DNA from: CAZRKC01 sp964600665
Lineage (GTDB): Bacteria > Bacillota > SLNR01
Assembly: GCA_964600665.1 (NCBI GenBank)
Contig: CAZRKC010000005.1
Location: 39,429-103,428 of the forward strand
Length of the DNA stretch: 64,000 nt
Direction: 5' to 3'
Shown: one piece after another, positions 52,672 to 60,960 of the stretch
Layout: every line of letters starts with the position of its first letter
How positions within the stretch are numbered: the stretch's first letter is position 1
Program-made: the position numbers and the translations under genes
Notes under the pieces: generated by a model
Database searches by the model: none
The model's input: the letters and a program-made list of their open reading frames with translations, nothing else
What the model was told of the DNA's origin: nothing

Positions 52672-53001
52672 TCAGATTTTCTCAAACTGAGCCACTTCCA
52701 ACACAAATAATGTCGCTCCACCAATGGTTACTTCTGTGGGAATCGGTAAAAATGAATCACTACCCAGCCCCACTGGAATGACAGGAGTCGTCACTTGGGT
52801 GCGGGAATGACACGTTTCTTTGATGATTTCTAGCACTTGATTGACTTTTTCATCCTCAATCCCGATCAAAAGCGTTGTATTCCCTCCTCCGAGGAAACCA
52901 CCGGTACTGGCGAGTTTTGTGGACCGGAATTCCTTTTTTGTTAATTCCATTACCAGTTTGCCAACATCTTTATCTTGTACGATTGCAACGATTAATTTCA
53001 T
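52672..53001 (-). CDS. darA: Cyclic-di-AMP receptor DarA (YaaQ/PstA)
   Basis: This 109-residue PII-like protein binds c-di-AMP. It opens KLIVAIVQDKDVGKLVMELT and has the ligand-loop segment TGGFLGGGNTTLLIGIED, then IPTEVTIGGATLFVLEV. AAAGGAG precedes the start, and the ATG overlaps the tmk stop (ATGA), so translation is coupled. Confidence 0.96.
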   Translation of the reverse strand: MKLIVAIVQDKDVGKLVMELTKKEFRSTKLASTGGFLGGGNTTLLIGIEDEKVNQVLEIIKETCHSRTQVTTPVIPVGLGSDSFLPIPTEVTIGGATLFVLEVAQFEKI

Positions 53002-53660
53002 TGTTCAGATCTCCTTTCGAAGGCTTGCTGCAAATATTGGTCTACGATAACAATCGTCTTCGCGAACACCTCTTCTATTGTACCACTTGCGTCAATAATA
53101 TGTATTCGATCCGGATCTATCTTTGCTAACGCGAGAAAACCATTCCGCACCCGTCGATGAAAATCCAGATTTTTTTGTTCCATCCGATCTCGTTGCGCTC
53201 CTTTTTGGTCTTCACGGGTGGTCACACGATTCAATCCTGAACCTGGATCGAAATCAAATACCAATGTTAAGTTCGGTTTGAGATTGCAGGACGCAATCTC
53301 ATTTAGCATTGCCAATACGGCCATGTCCATTCCCCCACCATGGCCTTGATAAGCAAGTGTTGAATCAGCAAAGCGGCTGCACAGGACGGTTTTTCCGGCA
53401 TTTAAGGCCGGGAGAATCACTTCCCCCACATGCTGTGCCCGGGCAGCTTCGTATAAAAATACCTCTGTCAGTGGTATCATTTCCAAATTGTTTGCATTCA
53501 ACAAGATGTTGCGAATCTGCTCTCCGATTCGGGTTCCTCCCGGTTCATGGGATAGCACGACGTCGATACCTTTTTCGATCAGATATTGGTGCAGAAGCTT
53601 AATCTGGGTGCTTTTCCCTGACCCATCGACGCCTTCAATCGTGATAAATCGACCCTTCAT
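52998..53660 (-). CDS. tmk: Thymidylate kinase
   Basis: This 220-residue kinase converts dTMP to dTDP. It has the P-loop FITIEGVDGSGKST near the start, the DR(F/Y/H)-like LCSRFADSTLAYQGHG, and lid region. AGAGGT precedes the ATG at 53660. It is coupled to darA. Confidence 0.96.
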   Translation of the reverse strand: MKGRFITIEGVDGSGKSTQIKLLHQYLIEKGIDVVLSHEPGGTRIGEQIRNILLNANNLEMIPLTEVFLYEAARAQHVGEVILPALNAGKTVLCSRFADSTLAYQGHGGGMDMAVLAMLNEIASCNLKPNLTLVFDFDPGSGLNRVTTREDQKGAQRDRMEQKNLDFHRRVRNGFLALAKIDPDRIHIIDASGTIEEVFAKTIVIVDQYLQQAFERRSEQ

Positions 53661-53687
53661 ATGCGAGACCTCTCTGACTGGGAGCAC

Positions 53688-55235
53688 CTATATATCCGGC
53701 CCAACGATCACCACGCGCCGGTTAGGTTCTTTCCCGATACTTTTTGTCTTTAGCCCCCGCCGCTCAGCCAGCATGTGTTGTAACCGCCGAACAGCTGCGT
53801 TCTGAGGTTGCAACTCCACTGGTGACCGTTCTGCCGCTACCCTAAATATTGCATCCTCCGCATCCTGGAGGGGGTCAGGAGCACTGGATCCCCTCTTCTT
53901 ATAATCTGGACCCATGACTGATTCAAGAAAACGTTCGATACTTGAAACAGAATTACCTTTTATGACATAGACTGGTATACCATGATTCTCAGCCTCTTGC
54001 AATCGACTTGGCATTTTTCGCTGTTGTGACTTAATGGTCAGCAGCACATCTGCATCTTCAAGATTCTTCACAATCGTGACTGGCGCATGCATGTTACGGA
54101 TTGAACGCTCTAAATGATCTCGGCTAATCGCGAACGGAAATACTTTATACCCCTTTTCGCGCGGAAGGGGGTTCTCCTCCCAATCATCCTCATGATCGAC
54201 CCGTTCGATGTCCGGTATCATCGGCATGACCGCCGGGACGACAATCGTTTTTCCTTCTGCGTCGCGATGACGAATCTCAGGGCGAGGTTCATAACCGCGT
54301 AAGATCATATCCACAACTTCAGCCAGGTTTTGATGGATGACCAAGCTTTCCTTATCTCGGATTTCGATCAAAACATCGAAAGTAGGCGGACCTTTCCTTT
54401 CAAGCACTGTTTTTTGAGTCCTGCGTCGTTTCGCCTGTTCATCCCCTAAAGTGACAGCTTGAATCCCACCGAGCAGATCGGACAATGTGGGGTTCTTAAG
54501 TAAATTGTCCATGGTGTTACCATGAGCGGTTCCAATCAACTGCACGCCACGCTCTGCAATGGTGCGAGCTGCCAGTGCCTCAGGTTCAGTGCCAATTTCG
54601 TCGACGATGATCACTTCCGGCATGTGATTTTCCACCGCTTCAATCATGACGGCATGCTGCATTTCCGGGGTTGACACCTGCATTCGCCTCGCGCCACCGA
54701 TTCCCGGATGTGGTATATCCCCGTCACCGGCAATTTCATTGGATGTATCGACTATTACGACTCGTTTGTGAAACTCATCGGCCAGCACCCGAGCGATTTC
54801 GCGAAGCAGGGTTGTTTTGCCAACACCGGGCTTTCCTAAAAGCAGAAGATTTTCTCCGCTTTCAATGACATCGCGGATAATATCGATGGTGCCATAAACC
54901 GCCCGCCCAATCCGAAATGTGAGACCAATTATTTCCCCTCTACGATTGCGAATTGCCGAAATTCGGTGTAAAGTTCCTTCTAAGCCTGCGCGATTATCCC
55001 CGCTAAAGCTGCTCAGTCGAGAGATCACATGACTGATTTCGTTTTTGCTGATTGGTTCCTCACGGAGCATGACCAGTTCGTCAGCATAACGAGCTTCAGG
55101 CGCTCTGCCCAGATCCATGACGATTTCCACCAGAGTATCAGTCTTATCCCGAATGATCAATGCTTTTTGCAAATCGGTGGGCAACACATCAAGTAGTTGG
55201 TTCATGTTGTCCGTCACCCGTACCTGTCCGTACAT
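53688..55235 (-). CDS. R3H domain-containing AAA ATPase
   Basis: This 515-residue protein has a RecA-like/AAA ATPase with LLLGKPGVGKTTLLREIAR (Walker A) and EVIIVDEIGTE (Walker B), and a C-terminal R3H motif RRLQHMLAE. It matches the Ycf45/Alr0613 family found in cyanobacteria, plastids and Bacillota. R3H domains bind single-stranded nucleic acid. GAGGTGA precedes the ATG at 55235; the ORF continues upstream into the decarboxylase-like gene. Its role is unknown. Confidence 0.88.
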   Translation of the reverse strand: MYGQVRVTDNMNQLLDVLPTDLQKALIIRDKTDTLVEIVMDLGRAPEARYADELVMLREEPISKNEISHVISRLSSFSGDNRAGLEGTLHRISAIRNRRGEIIGLTFRIGRAVYGTIDIIRDVIESGENLLLLGKPGVGKTTLLREIARVLADEFHKRVVIVDTSNEIAGDGDIPHPGIGGARRMQVSTPEMQHAVMIEAVENHMPEVIIVDEIGTEPEALAARTIAERGVQLIGTAHGNTMDNLLKNPTLSDLLGGIQAVTLGDEQAKRRRTQKTVLERKGPPTFDVLIEIRDKESLVIHQNLAEVVDMILRGYEPRPEIRHRDAEGKTIVVPAVMPMIPDIERVDHEDDWEENPLPREKGYKVFPFAISRDHLERSIRNMHAPVTIVKNLEDADVLLTIKSQQRKMPSRLQEAENHGIPVYVIKGNSVSSIERFLESVMGPDYKKRGSSAPDPLQDAEDAIFRVAAERSPVELQPQNAAVRRLQHMLAERRGLKTKSIGKEPNRRVVIVGPDI

Positions 55236-55236
55236 G

Positions 55237-56628
55237 TCAGTCACCTCTTTTGGATTCAGTGGCAAACACTTCGATCTCGATATCCCACTCTCTTTCCTGC
55301 ATTGCGGATACCCATGCTGACTGAATGGTCTCTCCCGGATAGATGATCCATGTATCTGGTTTGACCAATACAGTCCGGCGTGCAACTTGACACCCGATTG
55401 CCTCATGCAAAGGTACGCGAACAGTTGATGGGTGATCCCATCCGCATTTAATGCTGACACATCCTTCGGTCATGGGAGGAATCGTCGGCCATCGATCGTG
55501 TGTCGTTGTGATCGAACGAATGAAATTGACGAAGTTTTCAGGGATCAGCCGCTCTTTACCTACTGAGAAACGCGCAATGACAGTATGTCTGCTTTGATCT
55601 GTTTTCAGTCCGCCAAATACAGGTGGTATCTTGTTGATGAAAAATCCAGGATCAGCAGTCACACCAAATGCCAGTGGGTCCCAGAAATCGATGGCAGATA
55701 AATATTGGATATGATCGACCCCTTGTTTGTCCAGCAGCTCTCTGGCAAAGCCGTATGATGCCATGATGTCTTTCAAACGCTCAGTCCCACATTGCCAAAG
55801 CTCCGCACGGATATCATCCAAAGCGCTCATGATCAGATAGGACGGACTGGTGCTTTGCACCATTGATAATGCAGTCATCACTCTGACATCATTGATTAAA
55901 TCCCCCTGCGTGTGCAACATGGCTCCTTGCACAGGTCCCAATGCAATACTGCTGAAACCGTGAATCACCGCATCAGCGCCACACATCAATGCGGGACGAG
56001 GCCCTTTTCTCAACAAACATAGATACGGGATATCCGTTTCATCAACAATCAATGGAATTCGTTTTGTCCGCAAGAAAGAAGCTATCGCCGATACATCCGG
56101 TATATACCCACTGCGGGTTACTCCAGACAAAACGACGCATTGCACATTCAGATGCTGATCCAGAGCATCCATGATTGTCTCGATACGGGTTCCTTTGCTG
56201 ATATATCCGGTATGGTCTGTTTCTGGAGGAAGTAAAACTGGTTGAAATCCCGCCAGTTGCATCGCTTTCCAAGCCGATAGCGATATCGTTCGGTCCATCA
56301 GTACAATCCCGTCCTTGTCGATGCACCCCTGTAATGCAGCGTAGAATCCTGGCAATGTCCCATTGACCAGAAAATGTGTAGCGCGAGCTCCGAATAACTC
56401 AGAGGCAAGGGATTGCGCTTCAGCAATGGGTCCTTCGGGCTGGTGAAGATTGTCCAGTCCATCGACTTCAGTTAGATCTTTCTCAAGTAGCCCTTGCGTT
56501 AAAACTGTTGCCAGCTGGCGTTCCATGCCCTTCCCTTGCTTATGTCCCGGCGTGTGAAACGGGATCACTTGATCATCGACATATTGTCTGATTGCGTCTG
56601 TCAAAGGCTTTCGACCTTGGTCCCCCAT
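55237..56628 (-). CDS. Orn/Lys/Arg decarboxylase-fold protein lacking catalytic residues
   Basis: This 463-residue fold-type I protein is in the place of B. subtilis yaaO. Family landmarks remain: FHTPGHK (24-30), LTEVDGLDNLHQPEGP (52-67), SPSYLIMSALD. But the normal HxK PLP-lysine motif is replaced by HGFSSIALGPVQGA (223-236), the DEAHGAH motif reads DETDIPY (196-202), and the DRNxHKS motif reads DRTISLSAW (112-120). It should not bind PLP covalently, so a decarboxylase reaction is unlikely. The frame is intact and a ribosome site is present, so it is probably a functional non-enzyme or changed enzyme. Confidence 0.8.
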   Translation of the reverse strand: MGDQGRKPLTDAIRQYVDDQVIPFHTPGHKQGKGMERQLATVLTQGLLEKDLTEVDGLDNLHQPEGPIAEAQSLASELFGARATHFLVNGTLPGFYAALQGCIDKDGIVLMDRTISLSAWKAMQLAGFQPVLLPPETDHTGYISKGTRIETIMDALDQHLNVQCVVLSGVTRSGYIPDVSAIASFLRTKRIPLIVDETDIPYLCLLRKGPRPALMCGADAVIHGFSSIALGPVQGAMLHTQGDLINDVRVMTALSMVQSTSPSYLIMSALDDIRAELWQCGTERLKDIMASYGFARELLDKQGVDHIQYLSAIDFWDPLAFGVTADPGFFINKIPPVFGGLKTDQSRHTVIARFSVGKERLIPENFVNFIRSITTTHDRWPTIPPMTEGCVSIKCGWDHPSTVRVPLHEAIGCQVARRTVLVKPDTWIIYPGETIQSAWVSAMQEREWDIEIEVFATESKRGD

Positions 56629-56695
56629 GACTGGCAGCCCTCCTCCTTGAATACTTCAGGATTCGCCGAATGTTTCACTATTTCCTGTTTAAAAA

Positions 56696-56719
56696 GAAGG
56701 ACCGCAGTCGCGGCCCTTC
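56696..56719 (-). terminator. Rho-independent terminator of the por operon
   Basis: A 10-bp stem with one mismatch (56696-56705 with 56710-56719) is followed by CTTTTTAAA on the minus strand, after porB. Confidence 0.8.
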
Positions 56720-56721
56720 GT

Positions 56722-57651
56722 TTAAATTTCTCCACATCGTTTTAATAGTTTATTCCAATCTTTGTCCACTTGATCTTGAAACGCCTGAATAATAGCAGCA
56801 TTCTCAGGTTTGAAGAGGTGTTTAAAACGTCCTTGCATCTGCAGCCAATCCGTAATCGGTCGTTTCTCTTTCGGTCGATATGTCAATTTCCATTCGCCAT
56901 CGACGACTTCGAATAAAGGCCAATAGCATGTTTCGACTGCGACTCGAGCCAGCTCAATACCTAGGTCAGTTTCATATCGCCAACCTCTCGGGCATGGAGC
57001 CATGACATTCAAAAAAGCCGGGCCTTCAGCCGCCATCCCCTTTTTTGCTTTATTGTGCAGATCCTGCCAGTGACTGGGTGATGCTTGTGCGACATATGGA
57101 ATATTGTGTGCAGCAACAATCGCAGTCAGATCTTTCCTGTTTTGCTTCTTTCCAGCCTGTGCTTTGCCGACTGGACTGGTGGTGGTATCTGCACCCAGTG
57201 GTGTCGCACTGGAACGCTGAATTCCAGTGTTCATGTATGCTTCATTATCGTAGCAAACATACATGAAATGATGACCCCGCTCAAGTGCCCCAGATAAAGA
57301 CTGGAAACCAATATCGAATGTTCCGCCATCCCCACCAAAAGTCACAAACTTGATATTTTTGTCAGCGGGTATTTTCCCTTGTTTCTTCATGGCGCGGTAT
57401 GCTGTTTCGACGCCACTAACAGTCGCAGATGCGTTTTCAAATGCGTTATGAATATATGGTATCTTCCATGCTGAGTAGGGAAATATCGTTGTTGATACTT
57501 CCAGACAGCCTGTTGCACATCCAACGATCACAGGATCATCGGCTGCAGACAGAACCTGTCGAACAACCACGGGTGCAACACATCCTGCACACATGCGATG
57601 GCCATTGCTCAGCAGCTCTTCCTTGCAGGATAATTCTTTCAAAGTTGCCAT
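56722..57651 (-). CDS. porB: 2-oxoacid:ferredoxin oxidoreductase, beta subunit (PorB-like)
   Basis: This 309-residue subunit binds thiamine pyrophosphate through FGGDGGTFDIGFQSLSGAL and YDNEAYMNTG. Near the N-terminus RMCAGC and a later Cys (GCATGC) supply [4Fe-4S] ligands. It completes the four-subunit oxidoreductase with the three genes upstream. It most likely cleaves pyruvate to acetyl-CoA, but 2-oxoisovalerate or related acids are possible. Confidence 0.9.
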   Translation of the reverse strand: MATLKELSCKEELLSNGHRMCAGCVAPVVVRQVLSAADDPVIVGCATGCLEVSTTIFPYSAWKIPYIHNAFENASATVSGVETAYRAMKKQGKIPADKNIKFVTFGGDGGTFDIGFQSLSGALERGHHFMYVCYDNEAYMNTGIQRSSATPLGADTTTSPVGKAQAGKKQNRKDLTAIVAAHNIPYVAQASPSHWQDLHNKAKKGMAAEGPAFLNVMAPCPRGWRYETDLGIELARVAVETCYWPLFEVVDGEWKLTYRPKEKRPITDWLQMQGRFKHLFKPENAAIIQAFQDQVDKDWNKLLKRCGEI

Positions 57652-57662
57652 GGGTACACCTC

Positions 57663-58841
57663 CTATTCTCTCACGCCGAGGTAGTTGAGGAGTTTTCCGG
57701 GTTTACCGGCGGCTGCTTTTTCCATGTCGGCAATAACCGAACAGATATCGGCTACATCAACATCCCGGCCTCCTAAACCGTAGATATAGCTGTAAATAGG
57801 CGGACGATTGACGCTTTCATACATCGCCGACCGGACTTCATTAAACACGGGTCCGCCAAATGCATTGAATGAATCCGAGCGATCCATGATTGCAACCGCT
57901 TTCAGATGTTTTAGCGCTTCCAAAATCTCTTCATATGGAAAAGGTCTGAAAACCCGCAATTTCAGCATGCCGGCTTTGATTCCTTTTTCACGCATGACAT
58001 CAACCGCATCTTTGCTGGTTCCGGCTGTAGAGCCTAATACCACCAATGCGATTTCTGCATCTTCCAGGCGATAAGTTTCGAAGTAATCGTATTTTCGGCC
58101 GGTCAATGCCTCATATTCTTTTGCAATAGCTGCAATCACTTCTTTGGCATTTATCATGCCTTCAGCTTGCTGTCGTTTATGTTCAAAATAATAATCATAT
58201 AGATCCAATGGACCCACAGTAATTGGATTATCCGTGTCCAAAAGGACCGTGGTTGGATCGAATTCGCCGATAAATTTCTTAACACTGGCGTCATTCAGTG
58301 TTTCCAGTGTGTCCAGAGAGTGACTGATGATAAATCCGTCCATCATCACCATTACTGGCAGTAAAACATCTTTATGTTCCGCAATCCGAACTGCCTGAAT
58401 CATATTGTCATATGCTTCCTGAGCAGTTTCGGAGAACAAATGAATCCAGCCTGCATCCCTTGCACCCATACTGTCACTGTGGTCACAGTGAATATTGATT
58501 GGTCCGCTCAACGCCCGATTAACCACTGGCATAACGATCGGCAATCGGTTTGAAGCAGCAATGTAAAGCACTTCCCACATTAAGGCAAGCCCGTTGGCAG
58601 AGGTTGCAGTCATTGCCCTCACACCTGCTGCAGATGCCCCAACTGTTGCGCTCATCGCGCTGTGCTCACTTTCAACAGTAATATATTCTGTTTTCACCAA
58701 TCCTTCGGCGACAAAGGATGAAAAGGTCTGAACAATCTCCGTCTGCGGGGTTATCGGGTATGCTGCCACTACATCCGGATCGATTTGTTTCATCGCCAGG
58801 GCAACAGCCTCGTTACCGGTTAACGCCACTTTCTTCGCCAT
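57663..58841 (-). CDS. porA: 2-oxoacid:ferredoxin oxidoreductase, alpha subunit (PorA-like)
   Basis: This 392-residue subunit begins KVALTGNEAVALAMKQIDPD and has AAYPITPQTEIVQ, the typical pyruvate-binding/pyrimidine motif, and then GASAAGVRAMTATSANGLAL. The alpha chain provides the active-site part that contacts substrate and pyrimidine ring of TPP. AGGGGAGAAAAGGA precedes the start. It lies between the delta and beta genes. Confidence 0.92.
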   Translation of the reverse strand: MAKKVALTGNEAVALAMKQIDPDVVAAYPITPQTEIVQTFSSFVAEGLVKTEYITVESEHSAMSATVGASAAGVRAMTATSANGLALMWEVLYIAASNRLPIVMPVVNRALSGPINIHCDHSDSMGARDAGWIHLFSETAQEAYDNMIQAVRIAEHKDVLLPVMVMMDGFIISHSLDTLETLNDASVKKFIGEFDPTTVLLDTDNPITVGPLDLYDYYFEHKRQQAEGMINAKEVIAAIAKEYEALTGRKYDYFETYRLEDAEIALVVLGSTAGTSKDAVDVMREKGIKAGMLKLRVFRPFPYEEILEALKHLKAVAIMDRSDSFNAFGGPVFNEVRSAMYESVNRPPIYSYIYGLGGRDVDVADICSVIADMEKAAAGKPGKLLNYLGVRE

Positions 58842-58858
58842 TCCTTTTCTCCCCTTCC

Positions 58859-59161
58859 TTATGATGCTTCATCTTCCTTAACCATCTTGATTGCCTTGAT
58901 TTTTTCGGGACATTCTTTGGCACAGATACCGCATCCTTTACAATGCTTCAGATCAATGCCCACTACTTTGCCGTCCTTGACAATGATGGCGCTATCTGGG
59001 CAATACACCCAACACAACAGGCAGTGGATGCATTTATCTTCATCTCTGACAGGTCGATATGAGCGCCAGTCTCCGGTTTCGTAATCCTCCGCATTGCCAG
59101 CATCCCTGATGACACCTGCTTGAGGTACTTCTTTCCAACCTGGTGCTTTTTGATTACTCAT
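58859..59161 (-). CDS. porD: 2-oxoacid:ferredoxin oxidoreductase, delta subunit (ferredoxin-like)
   Basis: This 100-residue protein carries two [4Fe-4S] motifs, CIHCLLCWVYCPD and CKGCGICAKECPEK, as in PorD. It passes electrons from the catalytic cluster to free ferredoxin. Its start overlaps the stop of the gamma gene (59158), so translation is coupled. Confidence 0.93.
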   Translation of the reverse strand: MSNQKAPGWKEVPQAGVIRDAGNAEDYETGDWRSYRPVRDEDKCIHCLLCWVYCPDSAIIVKDGKVVGIDLKHCKGCGICAKECPEKIKAIKMVKEDEAS

Positions 59162-59736
59162 TCGCCTTTCACCTCCAGGTATGCTCGTTCGATAGCCTTG
59201 AGGTTGCCTGCGATTACTTCCGGTTTACTCCGGAACTTTTCTTCCAATTGTAGCTTTGTTACCGCCATGAAGGAATCAAAAGGCAGGATTTCAGTTACTT
59301 TCATCAAGGCTCCCATCATAGGGGTATTGGGAATTGGTCGGCCAATCGTTTCAAGGGAGATTTGATTGGCATCAATGGTATAGACCTTCTTCCCCTCCAG
59401 ATTCAAATACTTACGCATGTCTGCTGGAGACATCGGAGTATTGATTAGGATAATTCCGTCCTCCGGTAATCCGTCGGCAACATCAACTTTCCCGATTAAG
59501 GTTGAATCCAGCACAACAACAATCTGAGGTCGGCTGACATGGCACCGCATTCGGATGGGTGCACTGCTGATCCGGTTAAATGACAATACCGGTGCGCCCA
59601 TTCTTTCAGGGCCGTATTCCGGAAATGCCTGAATGTACATACCGGCATCAGCTGCAGCCTCTGCAAGCAACATGGCAGCCGTCTTGGCTCCCTGGCCTCC
59701 TCTGCCATGCCACCTTACTTCAATCAGTTTTTCCAC
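59158..59736 (-). CDS. porC: 2-oxoacid:ferredoxin oxidoreductase, gamma subunit (PorC-like)
   Basis: This 192-residue subunit begins EKLIEVRWHGRGGQGAKTAA, the conserved gamma-subunit N-terminus. The start is the GTG at 59736, with GAGGAGG 8 nt upstream; a longer frame to 59889 lacks family homology. It is the first gene of the por operon, which runs gamma-delta-alpha-beta. Confidence 0.92.
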   Translation of the reverse strand: MEKLIEVRWHGRGGQGAKTAAMLLAEAAADAGMYIQAFPEYGPERMGAPVLSFNRISSAPIRMRCHVSRPQIVVVLDSTLIGKVDVADGLPEDGIILINTPMSPADMRKYLNLEGKKVYTIDANQISLETIGRPIPNTPMMGALMKVTEILPFDSFMAVTKLQLEEKFRSKPEVIAGNLKAIERAYLEVKGE

Positions 59737-59877
59737 AACGTATCCTCCTCTCTTGCTAAAATTACTTATATATGATAGCTCCTTCCGGGGCGAATCACCA
59801 AGAATTATGCCGCTTATGGCCAGTTCTCCTTCAATTTTCCATTTATACAAATGGTAGGATGGGAAAATGCCAAAATG

Positions 59878-59906
59878 AATATACCACAATTGCCATACAA
59901 ATACAA
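59878..59906 (-). promoter_or_regulatory. Predicted promoter of the por operon
   Basis: On the minus strand TTGTAT (59906-59901) and TATATT (59883-59878) are separated by 17 nt, about 140 bp before porC. The -35 is two bases off consensus. Confidence 0.55.
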
Positions 59907-59968
59907 TACATCCTCAAAATTTGCAATATTCAAACCACAATTGTATTTGTAACAGCTGCTCATCAAAA

Positions 59969-59999
59969 TCAGCGCGTGGTCTGGTTTCCCACGCGCTGA
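59969..59999 (-). terminator. Rho-independent terminator after recR
   Basis: An 11-bp stem (59969-59979 with 59989-59999) follows recR on the minus strand with ATTTTGAT as its tail, separating the dnaX-ybaB-recR unit from the por operon. Confidence 0.75.
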
Positions 60000-60007
60000 T
60001 CAGCAGA

Positions 60008-60607
60008 CTAAATATCTCGCCGTCCCTCCATGGCTTTCGACAGGGTGACTTCATCCGCATACTCTAAATCTCCCCCCACCGGGATGCCTTTTGCGATCCG
60101 GGTTACTCGGATTCCAAGTGGTTTCAATAGCCGCGCAATGTACATGGCAGTCGCTTCCCCCTCCACATTGGGATTGGTGGCCAAAATGACCTCCGCGACG
60201 GTACCATCTTTCAAACGCTCTAACAGTTCGCGGATGCGGATGTCATTTGGTCCAATCCCATCCATTGGGGAAATGACCCCGTGAAGAATGTGATAGGTCC
60301 CCTTATAATCTCTGGTTCTTTCCATAGCCACCAAATCCCTTGGATTTTCAATGACGCATATCGTCGTATGATCTCTGTGATTGTCAGAGCAGATTGCGCA
60401 TGGGTTTATATCCGTGACATTGCCGCATACTTCACACCGGCGGGTTTTTGTCTTTGCGGCCATCATCGCATCAGAGAGCTCCCGCACTTCATCCTCTGGC
60501 ATGGATAGCAAATGAAAAGTGAGTCGCTGTGCGGTTTTAGGTCCAATTCCCGGTAACATCGCTAATTTATCAATCAGTCTGGCAATAGGGTCTGAATAGT
60601 GCTGCAT
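60008..60607 (-). CDS. recR: Recombination mediator RecR
   Basis: This 199-residue protein has a helix-hairpin-helix N-terminus (LPGIGPKTAQRLTFHLL), a zinc finger (CEVCGNVTDINPCAIC), and a Toprim domain with CVIENPRDLVAMER and ATNPNVEGEATAMY. With RecO and RecF it loads RecA at gaps. GGGAGGAT precedes the start. The order dnaX-ybaB-recR is nearly universal. Confidence 0.97.
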   Translation of the reverse strand: MQHYSDPIARLIDKLAMLPGIGPKTAQRLTFHLLSMPEDEVRELSDAMMAAKTKTRRCEVCGNVTDINPCAICSDNHRDHTTICVIENPRDLVAMERTRDYKGTYHILHGVISPMDGIGPNDIRIRELLERLKDGTVAEVILATNPNVEGEATAMYIARLLKPLGIRVTRIAKGIPVGGDLEYADEVTLSKAMEGRRDI

Positions 60608-60623
60608 GACGATCCTCCCGCGA

Positions 60624-60947
60624 TCAAAATACTCCAGGCAGTTTCATCCCACCTGTGAGTTTACCCATTTCAGCAGACACCATGTCTTGTGCTTTTCGAA
60701 GCGCTTCATTAACTGCAGCCAATACTAAATCTTCAAGGAGTTCCGGTTCGTTCGGGTCGATTACCGTGACATCGATTTTGATTTCCTTCACTTCATGCTG
60801 CCCATTAGCAACGACTCTCACAACACCCCCGCCTGAAGTTGCTTCCACGGTCCGCTGTGATAATTCTTCTTGCATTTTTGCCATATCCGCCTGCATTTTT
60901 TGTAATTGCTTCATCATTTTTTGCATATCGCCAAATCCTCCAGCCAT
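60624..60947 (-). CDS. ebfC: YbaB/EbfC family nucleoid-associated protein
   Basis: This 107-residue protein has a Met/Gln-rich coiled N-terminus (MQKMMKQLQKMQADMAKMQE), and the conserved VVRVVANGQHEVKEIKID and LEDLVLAAVNEALRKA. It binds DNA as a dimer. AAAGGAGGA precedes the start. It lies between dnaX and recR. Confidence 0.96.
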   Translation of the reverse strand: MAGGFGDMQKMMKQLQKMQADMAKMQEELSQRTVEATSGGGVVRVVANGQHEVKEIKIDVTVIDPNEPELLEDLVLAAVNEALRKAQDMVSAEMGKLTGGMKLPGVF

Positions 60948-60960
60948 TCAACTTCCTCCT

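Noticed and set aside
55237..56628. Sequencing error or pseudogene explanation for the decarboxylase-like gene
   Set aside because: Three separate catalytic motifs are changed without any frameshift or stop, and flanking landmarks remain, which a single error would not produce.
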